Source of the DNA: Bacteroidales bacterium
Lineage (GTDB): Bacteria; Bacteroidota; Bacteroidia; Bacteroidales; PUMT01
DNA length: 10,672 bases
Direction: 5' to 3'
Assembly (NCBI GenBank): GCA_007119075.1
Contig: SKQJ01000091.1
Location: forward strand, 1 to 10,672
Shown here piece after piece: positions 1 to 6,097 of the stretch. The notes beneath the pieces are model-generated. The model saw only the letters and a program-made list of their open reading frames with translations. It was not told the DNA's origin and did not search any database. Positions within the stretch are counted from its first letter, which is position 1. Each line of letters opens with the position of its first letter. The position numbers were made by a program, and so were the translations under genes.

Positions 1-1995
1 GAAAATGAACAGGTATGGGAGATCGGGTTTCATGGCGGCGGACTTAACGGGACTACCGGAAATTATGCCCTGATCAACAGCCATGAATACGGAGGGGAGG
101 GCGCTCAGAATTCGAGCCTGGTCAGCCCTGAATTTGATTTCTCCGGGTTTACGGAAATCACCCTGTCTTTTGCCCATTACTTCAGGAGGTTCGACCGGTC
201 AGCCGCCACCCTTTACTTTTCACCCGATAACGGGGATACCTGGGAACCGGTGTGGCAGTGGACAGACGATACGGCCAATCCCGCATTTTTCAGGCAGGTA
301 ATCCCGGAGGCCGCACGTCAAGCCGGGGTACGATTCAAGTGGAATTATTCAGGCAGCGGGGAATGGTTCTGGAATGTCGATGATGTTGAAATAACCGGAA
401 CTCCTGTATCAGGTCTGCCGGATGTCTCAACCGCAGATGCATACGAAATCGGACCGACAACCGCAACCTCCGGGGGAGTCATTACACACGAGGGCGATTC
501 GGAAATAACCGCCATGGGAGTGGTATGGAGTTCATTGCAGGTGCCCACCATCGATGAAAACGAAGGAATCGCTGCCAAAGAGGGGGGCACCGGGGAATTT
601 GCCGCGCAGCTTACCGGCCTTGCACCGGGAACAACTTATTATATAAGGGCCTGGGCCACCAATAATTCCGGCACCCATTACGGTGAACAGATTGTTTTGC
701 ATACCCCGGAGTCGCCGGAGCAATTCAACATTGACTTCAAAGTTTCCGACCGATACGGCAATCCGGTTCCCGATGCCAAGGTCGCCGTTACCAGCGGCAC
801 CATGGATAGTGCGCCGGTACCTCTGCATAAATCAGTCACGGGCGGTTTGCAGGCAGACTACGGGAAATGGATCCATTGGGATGACGGTATGTTTGATGCA
901 AAAATAGGCATGGGCCAGCCGGGTACGTGGACTTCCGCCATCAGGTTCGAACCGGCCGATCTTCAGGATTTTGAAGGGATGATCATTACCAGGGTAAGGC
1001 TTGTGGTACATGATCCGGCAGATAATGCTACGCTGGTGATCTGGCAGGGATCAGACCAGAATAACCTGACGGAAAAAATCCGCCAGCAGTTTATCCAGTC
1101 AGAAAAAAGCTGGGTCAATATTGAGCTTCATGATCCTTATGTCATTGATACGGAGCAGGAGCTATGGATAGGAGTTGAATGGGATGATCCTGGCGAGGAA
1201 GTTTATCCTGCGGGGGTTGATGAATCGACAGGTCATGACGGGAAAGGCAACCTGGTTATAACCGGCACCTATCCCGATGGCTGGTCTGTGCTCACCGGCT
1301 TTCCGGTTTCCCATGGAGACTGGAATCTTCAGGCTTTTGTAACGGAAAAGCCCGGGATAGTTTTCACCGGCAATGATGGCAATGCCCGATTTGAAAAGAA
1401 TTCCGGCAGCTACACCTTTACTGTTTTAAAGGACGGATTTGAACCCGTCAGCGGGAATATTGAGATCCGGGCATCTGATGAAACCATTGAAATCTCGTTA
1501 TATGAGCATTTTGATCTCAACCTGGTGGCAGGCCCGCCGGAAGGCGGTACATTCGTGGGCACGGGGCAATACCGGGAAGGAGCCCGGATAAATATCACTG
1601 CCCTCCCCTCCGGGGGATACCTTTTCCTGAACTGGTCGGGAGATACCGGATACCTGGATGACCCGCATCTGGAAACAACCGGAGTCACAATGCCGGCTGA
1701 GGATATAACACTTACGGCGAATTTTGACCTGGTAATAAGCGCTGGCCGCATAATCCCGGGTGAAACGGAATTATTCCCGAATCCTTTTTCGGGTTCCCTG
1801 ACAGTCAGCAATGCCTCTGGGATCAGCAGGATAGTGTTTGCGGATATGTCGGGGACCATCATTATGGACCGGAGGCTTGACGGTTCGGAAATGCATGCCA
1901 TCGATACAACAGCCCTGCGGTCCGGTTTGTATCTTGTGGTTTTGTATGACCGGGAAGGGCGAAAAGAAATCAGAAGAATGATAAAAATTGATTAA
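1..1995 (+). CDS. T9SS-sorted multidomain surface/secreted protein, 5' end outside window
   Basis: The frame is open from base 1, giving 664 visible residues; the true start lies upstream, and the GTG at 250 is only an internal valine. In order I see: the end of a jelly-roll 'choice-of-anchor J'/cleaved-adhesin-like domain (to about base 405, ending in WNVDDVEITG); a Bacteroidota fibronectin-III-like domain (about 418-705, motif LAPGTTYYIRAWATNNSGT); a carboxypeptidase-regulatory-like beta domain that starts near 721 and resumes near 1354-1509, apparently split by a beta-sandwich of about 170 residues (841-1347, beginning WIHWDDG); an InlB-type bacterial repeat (about 1513-1725, ending LTANF); and a type A C-terminal sorting domain (about 1747-1992, LFPNPFSG then TTALRSGLYLVVL). 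The sorting domain implies Sec export, T9SS passage across the outer membrane and surface attachment or release. A catalytic domain may lie in the missing N-terminal part, as in secreted peptidases and glycosidases with such tails; none is visible. It is convergent with the STAS-like gene, overlapping by 4 bases. Confidence 0.9.
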   Translation, partial: ENEQVWEIGFHGGGLNGTTGNYALINSHEYGGEGAQNSSLVSPEFDFSGFTEITLSFAHYFRRFDRSAATLYFSPDNGDTWEPVWQWTDDTANPAFFRQVIPEAARQAGVRFKWNYSGSGEWFWNVDDVEITGTPVSGLPDVSTADAYEIGPTTATSGGVITHEGDSEITAMGVVWSSLQVPTIDENEGIAAKEGGTGEFAAQLTGLAPGTTYYIRAWATNNSGTHYGEQIVLHTPESPEQFNIDFKVSDRYGNPVPDAKVAVTSGTMDSAPVPLHKSVTGGLQADYGKWIHWDDGMFDAKIGMGQPGTWTSAIRFEPADLQDFEGMIITRVRLVVHDPADNATLVIWQGSDQNNLTEKIRQQFIQSEKSWVNIELHDPYVIDTEQELWIGVEWDDPGEEVYPAGVDESTGHDGKGNLVITGTYPDGWSVLTGFPVSHGDWNLQAFVTEKPGIVFTGNDGNARFEKNSGSYTFTVLKDGFEPVSGNIEIRASDETIEISLYEHFDLNLVAGPPEGGTFVGTGQYREGARINITALPSGGYLFLNWSGDTGYLDDPHLETTGVTMPAEDITLTANFDLVISAGRIIPGETELFPNPFSGSLTVSNASGISRIVFADMSGTIIMDRRLDGSEMHAIDTTALRSGLYLVVLYDREGRKEIRRMIKID

Positions 1996-2348
1996 TCCAA
2001 TATCCATTCCCTGGCAGCCATTACCTCATTTTCATCGAAAACTTTCACCTCGCCGGCAACAAACGGCTGACTCATTTTAGCCAGTGTCGAGATAAAATCC
2101 GTGGGGCCCACGAATGCAATCTTATCCAGGTCCTTGAAATGGCGGAAATAAGTTTTCACATCCTCCCAGAGAGCTGCTGCCTCGATGCCCTCAACGCTGT
2201 CAATCTCGACGTAGAGCTTGCGGGTGTCGAATTCCCGTTCTGTCTTTTCAAGCAGCGCCTGAAGGACATCATAATCAGACTTCTCAACCTTTCCCTTTAC
2301 CTTGAAGGCAATCAGGTTGTCTTTGGTTAAGTCAAGTATTTTAAACAT
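1992..2348 (-). CDS. SpoIIAA-like (STAS-fold) small protein
   Basis: This 118-residue protein resembles the SpoIIAA-like family (DUF3478). It has an N-terminal beta hairpin (LIAFKVKGKVEKSDYDVLQ), a central KLYVEIDSVEGIEAAALWEDVK stretch, the strand KIAFVG and a C-terminal PFVAGEVKVFDENEVMAAREWI helix region. It is soluble, with no signal peptide or membrane segment, and of normal length for a one-domain member. The fold is that of anti-sigma-factor antagonists, but I see no obvious conserved phosphorylatable serine at the usual place, and the role of this family is poorly defined. No kinase or anti-sigma partner is nearby. It follows metY, but the terminator behind metY and the 326-base gap argue against one operon. 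The start at 2348 lies inside a short A/T inverted repeat. Its stop shares the tetranucleotide TTAA with the stop of the convergent surface-protein gene. Confidence 0.85.
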   Translation of the reverse strand: MFKILDLTKDNLIAFKVKGKVEKSDYDVLQALLEKTEREFDTRKLYVEIDSVEGIEAAALWEDVKTYFRHFKDLDKIAFVGPTDFISTLAKMSQPFVAGEVKVFDENEVMAAREWILD

Positions 2349-2359
2349 TTTAAATGTTT
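2343..2359. repeat. Short A/T inverted repeat spanning the STAS-like start codon
   Basis: The + strand reads AAACATTT, one T, then AAATGTTT: two perfect 8-base arms around one central base. The start codon of the STAS-like gene (2346-2348 on the minus strand) lies inside one arm. It could be an operator. A one-base loop makes it a poor RNA hairpin, and A/T-rich composition makes chance likely. Confidence 0.4.
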
Positions 2360-2371
2360 TTTAGGTACACC

Positions 2372-2411
2372 AGGCTTATATGAAAAAACCATGCCATTCA
2401 GTATAAAGCCT
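2372..2411 (-). promoter_or_regulatory. Hairpin-forming inverted repeat in leader of the STAS-like gene
   Basis: AGGCTTATATGAA at 2372-2384 pairs with TTCAGTATAAAGCCT at 2397-2411, giving about 13 base pairs with two single-base bulges and a loop of 12 bases. It lies 24 bases upstream of the start codon at 2348. No U-run follows the stem on the minus strand, so it does not look like an intrinsic terminator. It may be a leader structure or protein-binding site; function unknown. Confidence 0.4.
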
Positions 2412-2623
2412 ATCATTACCAATGTGCTCCTGAAAACCGGGCGGATGCAATCATGGCAATGATGTGGATAAGCTCCACACTGTAGAACCGGAGATACAGG
2501 GAGAGACATCCTTTAAGCTGCCATACATGGCTTTCGGGCAAAGGATCGCCAAGACTTGACCATGGCCGGATTAAACAAGACGTTTACCCTTGGATAGCCG
2601 GAAGCTCATGCCGGAATGATATT
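2412..2623. other. Intergenic stretch with no recognised gene
   Basis: This is the remainder of the 326-base gap between metY and the STAS-like gene. I found no believable coding frame, RNA gene or clear Bacteroidota promoter here. The only repeat noticed is a GCCGGAA pair near 2597 and 2610, too short to mean much. A promoter for the STAS-like gene is expected here or just to its left but could not be identified. Confidence 0.6.
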
Positions 2624-2662
2624 AAAAATACGGGCGCCTGTGAAAAAACCGGCGACCCGCAT
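2624..2662 (-). terminator. Intrinsic terminator behind metY
   Basis: On the minus strand, ATGCGGGTCGCC pairs with GGCGCCCGTAT. The stem is 11 pairs including one G-U, with a single bulged T and a loop of about 12 bases. A run of five T follows (2628 down to 2624). It begins 12 bases after the metY stop codon, the expected place for the end of the aspartate kinase-metY transcript. Confidence 0.82.
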
Positions 2663-2674
2663 TTCACCTGTTCT

Positions 2675-3979
2675 TTATAAACTTGCGAAGCCCTGTTCCA
2701 GGTCTGCTTTGATATCGTCAATATGCTCGATACCCACAGAAATCCTTATCAGTCCGGGTTTGACCCCGGTGGTGGCCTGTTCTTCCGCACTAAGCTGCTG
2801 ATGCGTTGTGGAAGCGGGGTGGATTACCAGTGTCTTGGCATCGCCAACATTGGCAAGATGGCTGATAAGGCTAAGACTGTCAATAAACTTATCGGCTTCT
2901 TCGGCTCCTCCCCTGATCTTGAATGACAATACCCCTCCGAACCCGTTTTTGAGATATTTCTTCGCCAGGGCATTATAAGGGCTCGACTCCAGTCCGGGAT
3001 AGTTCACTTTTTCGACTTTGGGATGGGTTTCAAGCCATTTAGCCACTTCCAGGGCATTGTCAACATGCCTCTGAACCCTGAGCGAAAGGGTCTCCAGTCC
3101 CTGTATCAGCAGAAAAGCATTGAACGGGCTCAGCGCAGCGCCGTAATCACGCAGCCCTTCGACCCGGGCCCGGATACCGAACGCTATATTGCCGAAAGGG
3201 CCGTCAGTTCCAAAGACATCCCAGAATTTAAGTCCGTGATAACCCTCGGATGGTTCGGTAAATTGAGGGAATTTGCCATTGCCCCAGTTATAGTTGCCCC
3301 CGTCGACTATAACGCCCCCTATGGATGTTCCGTGACCGCCGATCCATTTGGTTGCAGATTCCACAATAACATGTGCGCCATGTTCAAGCGGCCGGCACAG
3401 ATAGCCGGCTGCTCCAAAAGTATTGTCTACGACCAGCGGGATGTCATGTTTGCGGGCGACTTCGGCAATTGCTTCAAAATCAGGTATATTGTACTCCGGA
3501 TTGCCTATGGTTTCAAGAAAGATGGCTTTTGTTTTTCCATCGACGGCCCTGTCAAAATCTTCTGCTTTGTCGCCGCTGACAAATTTCACCTGTATCCCTA
3601 TCCGCTTGAACTGCACCTTGAATTGGTTATAGGTTCCCCCGTAGAGGAATGAGGTGGAAACAAAGTTATCTCCGGCCTCAAGTATATTTGTCAGCGCAGT
3701 GAACTGGGCTGCCTGGCCAGATGAGGTGGCAACGGCAGCCACTCCTCCTTCGAGGGCGGCTATCCTTTTTTCGAACACATCGGTGGTCGGGTTCATTATA
3801 CGGGTATAAATATTTCCGAACTCCTTGAGTCCAAAGAGATTGGCAGCATGCTCGGCGCTGTTGAAGACATATGATGTTGTCTGATAGATAGGCACGGCCC
3901 TTGATCCGGTTGTGGGATCGGGTTCCTGACCTGCATGAAGCTGCAGGGTTTCAAATGAGTATTTCTTGTTTTCGTCCAT
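2675..3979 (-). CDS. metY: O-acetylhomoserine sulfhydrylase (O-acetylhomoserine aminocarboxypropyltransferase)
   Basis: This PLP-dependent enzyme of the Cys/Met metabolism family makes homocysteine from O-acetylhomoserine and sulfide, the direct-sulfhydrylation route to methionine. The 434 residues match the usual MetY length, longer than the roughly 380-400 of MetB/MetC. Visible motifs are HAGQEPDPTTGSRAVPIYQTTSY at the N-terminus; Y58 and R60 in IYTRIMNPT, the PLP-phosphate contacts from the neighbouring subunit; SSGQAA at 86-91; DNTFG at 185-189; the Schiff-base lysine K211 in SATKWIGGHG; and the C-terminal GLIRISVGIEHIDDI. The cytosolic enzyme is expected to be a tetramer. It starts 13 bases after an aspartate kinase stop and is followed by a terminator, so the two form an operon behind the SAM-I riboswitch. 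Cystathionine gamma-synthase or lyase activity is the alternative for this fold; length and the long PTTGSRAVPIYQTTSY opening favour MetY. Confidence 0.93.
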   Translation of the reverse strand: MDENKKYSFETLQLHAGQEPDPTTGSRAVPIYQTTSYVFNSAEHAANLFGLKEFGNIYTRIMNPTTDVFEKRIAALEGGVAAVATSSGQAAQFTALTNILEAGDNFVSTSFLYGGTYNQFKVQFKRIGIQVKFVSGDKAEDFDRAVDGKTKAIFLETIGNPEYNIPDFEAIAEVARKHDIPLVVDNTFGAAGYLCRPLEHGAHVIVESATKWIGGHGTSIGGVIVDGGNYNWGNGKFPQFTEPSEGYHGLKFWDVFGTDGPFGNIAFGIRARVEGLRDYGAALSPFNAFLLIQGLETLSLRVQRHVDNALEVAKWLETHPKVEKVNYPGLESSPYNALAKKYLKNGFGGVLSFKIRGGAEEADKFIDSLSLISHLANVGDAKTLVIHPASTTHQQLSAEEQATTGVKPGLIRISVGIEHIDDIKADLEQGFASL

Positions 3980-3992
3980 AATGATTTAATTA

Positions 3993-5414
3993 TTAAAGTA
4001 TAACTGAAGTAAGGTCTGAATGCTGATTCGTATTGTTGTGTTTCGAACATTCAGGGAAAAAATATTTATGGGTTGCTATGACCGAACGGTCGCAATCGCT
4101 TTCTTTGACCACGAAATATACTGCAGCGGTAGATGCACCGGCTGCAATTATTTCAATATTTATGTTTTCTTCGGCTACCGCCTGAAATGCCCTGGCAGCA
4201 ATTCCTTCCTTTTTGGTAATTCCCTCGCCCACAAGCGCGACAAGGGCAATATCGGTAATTGTTTCCACCTCGCTTATCAATGAAGGGGCATCAGCCTTAA
4301 TGGCTTTCCTTGCCTTTTTAAGATCGGCGCCCTGCAGGAGAAAACATATTGCCGTTTGTGATGTAAATACCGAAGATATGTTTACGCCTGCAGTATCCAT
4401 GATACCTGCAACCCGGGCAAGAATTCCCGGTTTTATCCCTATGCCGGCTCCTTTAAGCTTAAGGACAGAAAAATTCCTGCTGTAGGTTATGCTTCTGGGA
4501 CCGTGCAGCTCTTCCCCGGTATCAGAATGGATGACGGTTCCCGGGGTGTCGGAAGGATCGTCAATATTGAATATCCTGACAGGGATATTCCGCAGCTGCA
4601 GAGGTTCAACCGTTCGCGGATGGAGTATCTTTGCACCAAAATAGGAAAGTTCGGCAGCCTCGCTGTAACAAAGATAATCTATAGTGCGGGGCTTTTTAAC
4701 GAGACGCGGATCACCTGTCTGAAATCCTTCTACATCCTTCCAGATATCAAGGCTCTCTGCATTTAGCAAATAAGCCAGGGCAGCCGCAGAATAGTCGGTT
4801 CCGCCCCTGCCGAGCAGTGTAGTCTTGCCCTCGGCCGATATTCCGTAAAAACCCGGAACGACATAATGCCGGTCTTCGACGAAGTATTTACCTGTTCCCG
4901 CAGCCGACTCCCTGAGCAGAATACTTGCAACTCCGTGCTCTCCGTCGGTTATCAGTCCGAAATCCTCGGGCAGGGCAAGGGATGCTTTCTGATTCATAGA
5001 TGTAAGAGTCGCTTTCATAACCAGGGCGCTGATCCTTTCACCATAGCTGAGGATAGTATCATGAATGTTCCTGGGCAATTCGCTGATGGCGTGTATCCCC
5101 CTGAAAAGCAGGGCAAGCCGGTCAAGCAGCGATTGTAGCTCGGCGTTGGTCTGCCGGAGCTGCTCCTCGCCTTTAACGTTTGCCTGCACCTGCTCAAAGC
5201 AGATATCCGATAATTCCCTGAGAAAAGTTTCGGGAAAATGTCCGGAATCGGCGGCTTCCAGTGCCGCCTTATTGAGACGGTCGGTAACCTGGTAAAAAGC
5301 AGATACAACAATGACACAGGACTGCTTATATTTCAATACGATATCGGCACAACGGGTATAATCTGTTGACTTCTGAAGGTTTGACCCTCCGAATTTAACT
5401 ACCTTGTATGACAT
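3993..5414 (-). CDS. Aspartate kinase, methionine/SAM-regulated copy
   Basis: It phosphorylates L-aspartate to 4-aspartyl phosphate, the first step toward lysine, threonine and methionine. The 473 residues comprise an amino-acid-kinase domain (about 1-295) and two C-terminal ACT domains (about 315-385 and 389-455), with no homoserine dehydrogenase fusion. Motifs are KFGGSN at 7-12 with K7 (the usual form is KFGGTS), SYGERISA at 123-130, GRGGTDYSA at 202-210 with D207, KDVEGFQTGDPR at 226-237 (usually TDVxGxxTxDPR) and YFGAKILHPRTVEP at 258-271. The first ACT domain reads FTSQTAICFLL where lysine-inhibited kinases have TTSEVxVxLT, so lysine inhibition is doubtful. The start follows an A/T-rich leader with no clear Shine-Dalgarno. 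Its place behind a SAM-I riboswitch and 13 bases before metY suggests it feeds methionine synthesis. I give no symbol, because lysC, thrA and metL names would imply untested regulation. Confidence 0.92.
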   Translation of the reverse strand: MSYKVVKFGGSNLQKSTDYTRCADIVLKYKQSCVIVVSAFYQVTDRLNKAALEAADSGHFPETFLRELSDICFEQVQANVKGEEQLRQTNAELQSLLDRLALLFRGIHAISELPRNIHDTILSYGERISALVMKATLTSMNQKASLALPEDFGLITDGEHGVASILLRESAAGTGKYFVEDRHYVVPGFYGISAEGKTTLLGRGGTDYSAAALAYLLNAESLDIWKDVEGFQTGDPRLVKKPRTIDYLCYSEAAELSYFGAKILHPRTVEPLQLRNIPVRIFNIDDPSDTPGTVIHSDTGEELHGPRSITYSRNFSVLKLKGAGIGIKPGILARVAGIMDTAGVNISSVFTSQTAICFLLQGADLKKARKAIKADAPSLISEVETITDIALVALVGEGITKKEGIAARAFQAVAEENINIEIIAAGASTAAVYFVVKESDCDRSVIATHKYFFPECSKHNNTNQHSDLTSVIL

Positions 5415-5657
5415 GGCAACTTGATTTAAATTTAAGAAATAGATTGATCAGGATAACACGTAACCGGGATCCCGGCCGCGTAAGGGAAACCCCGCAGGGT
5501 TTTTTTCAATGCATGCTGCGCATGCAGCGCATCAACATATGTTTAGGCACAAGCAATGGAAATGCGGGAACAAATATGAAGACAGGAATTACAGCCGGAA
5601 AATTGCCGGGGCTGTATTTATTGATCCATGTTCTGAAACTCTTCATAGTGATTAACT
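5415..5657 (-). promoter_or_regulatory. Leader between SAM aptamer and aspartate kinase start (expression platform not identified)
   Basis: These 243 bases join the riboswitch aptamer to the start codon. On the minus strand I see a 7-pair hairpin at 5590-5616 (TACAGCC with GGCTGTA), a small GCTGC-ATGC-GCAGC hairpin near 5514-5527, an AAACCC/GGGTTT stem at 5487-5502 and the perfect palindrome CCGGGATCCCGG at 5464-5475. None is followed by a U-run in the minus direction, so no standard intrinsic terminator is visible. Control could be at translation, through Rho, or through a structure I cannot fold by eye. Confidence 0.55.
5487..5506 (+). terminator. Terminator-like hairpin on the + strand, orphan
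   Basis: AAACCC, loop CGCA, GGGTTT and then four more T read as a short intrinsic terminator in the + direction. No + strand gene ends nearby, since the region is leader for the minus-strand aspartate kinase. It may stop antisense transcription or be an incidental part of the leader fold. Confidence 0.3.
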
Positions 5658-5770
5658 GGTTTTGAGTTTATAATCCCTTTTGGGCAGGTATTAGCACCTT
5701 TTCTCCGGTGAGACGGTTGCTAGAGCTTCCCTGAGCCTGTTCTCTCTGCTCTTCTTTATAAATCAAACCC
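5658..5770 (-). ncRNA. SAM-I (S-box) riboswitch aptamer
   Basis: Read on the minus strand, this matches the SAM-I plan. P1 is a long A/T-rich helix (GTTTGA.TTTATAA near 5769-5756 with TTATAAA.CTCAAAAC near 5673-5659). P2 is AGAGC (5752-5748) with GCTCT (5726-5722), and the AGAG...GAAGC context forms the kink-turn. P2b is GAG/CTC. AGCAACC and AGGTGCTAATACC form the P3-side core, with a short P3. P4 is CCC-AAAA-GGG (5684-5675). The loop bases CAGG (5739-5736) are complementary to CCTG (5688-5685); this is the known pseudoknot, present here as a compensatory change from the usual CUGG/CCAG. Known SAM-I aptamers bind S-adenosylmethionine and turn off methionine genes. Downstream are an aspartate kinase and metY, a fitting regulon. 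Confidence 0.94.
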
Positions 5771-5799
5771 TTTATGAGCGGGTAAGAAATTTTATAACA

Positions 5800-5807
5800 C
5801 AAAATTA
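5800..5807 (-). promoter_or_regulatory. Bacteroidota-type -7 promoter element for the SAM-riboswitch operon
   Basis: TAATTTTG on the minus strand matches the Bacteroidota consensus TAnnTTTG fully. TTTC at 5830-5827, 19 bases upstream, is a three-of-four match to the -33 TTTG. Transcription starting just downstream would place the first base about 20-25 bases before P1 of the riboswitch. This is a motif match in A/T-rich sequence, supported mainly by its position. Confidence 0.5.
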
Positions 5808-5810
5808 ATA

Positions 5811-5822
5811 TTTCCCGGGAAA
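5811..5822. promoter_or_regulatory. Perfect palindrome in promoter spacer, candidate operator
   Basis: TTTCCCGGGAAA is a perfect 12-base palindrome lying between the candidate -33 and -7 elements of the aspartate kinase-metY promoter. Repressor operators are often placed this way. It is a G/C block in otherwise A/T-rich DNA. No matching regulator is encoded in the window. Confidence 0.4.
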
Positions 5823-6097
5823 CATAGAAAGTATTTATTTGATTTTATTTAACAAAAGATAATGAATTCAAAATAACAATTCTTCGATACAGAATATAAA
5901 AATCTGAAAATCAGAGCAACAGGCACAATCAGAAAAAACATTTTAAAAACTGCAAAACTGATAAACTGAAATTGAAGAAATCGGGCCGCACAGGCGAGTA
6001 AACTGGTTCCGGCTGCAGAATGCAGCAGACGGGCAATTAACCGCTTCCTTGATATACGGGCTGGTTTGGCGAGGCTGCCGGTGACTGGAACGGACTG
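5823..6097. other. A/T-rich intergenic stretch downstream of lysA, no gene seen
   Basis: This stretch separates the lysA stop from the promoter of the SAM-regulated operon. No coding frame, RNA gene or convincing intrinsic terminator for lysA is visible. A GGCTGCA/TGCAGC hairpin with a three-base loop occurs near 6010-6026 but has no U-run after it in the minus direction. AAACTG occurs three times within about 25 bases near 5946-5969, best taken as low-complexity sequence. Confidence 0.6.

Noticed and set aside
83..301. A short + frame in the surface-protein region
   Set aside because: It is out of frame with the open reading frame that runs from base 1 through clear secreted-protein domains.
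250..1995. GTG at 250 as the real start of the surface protein
   Set aside because: The frame is open back to base 1 and encodes continuous jelly-roll sequence without a signal peptide at 250, so the gene continues beyond the window edge.
3023..3652. A 209-residue + strand frame antisense to metY
   Set aside because: It lies wholly inside a well-conserved gene and shows no domain; a shadow of codon bias on the opposite strand.
3993..5414. Bifunctional aspartate kinase-homoserine dehydrogenase (ThrA)
   Set aside because: The protein ends after the ACT domains at 473 residues, and no dehydrogenase domain follows; metY is next.
5408..5665. An 85-residue + strand reading frame over the aspartate kinase leader
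   Set aside because: It runs across the leader and into the SAM aptamer, has no recognisable domain, and its hydrophobic end is the complement of P1 sequence. Chance frame.
5848..5865. A second promoter-like TATCTTTTG on the minus strand
   Set aside because: The spacing inside the element is one base too long for TAnnTTTG, and the 5800-5807 match is better and closer to the riboswitch.
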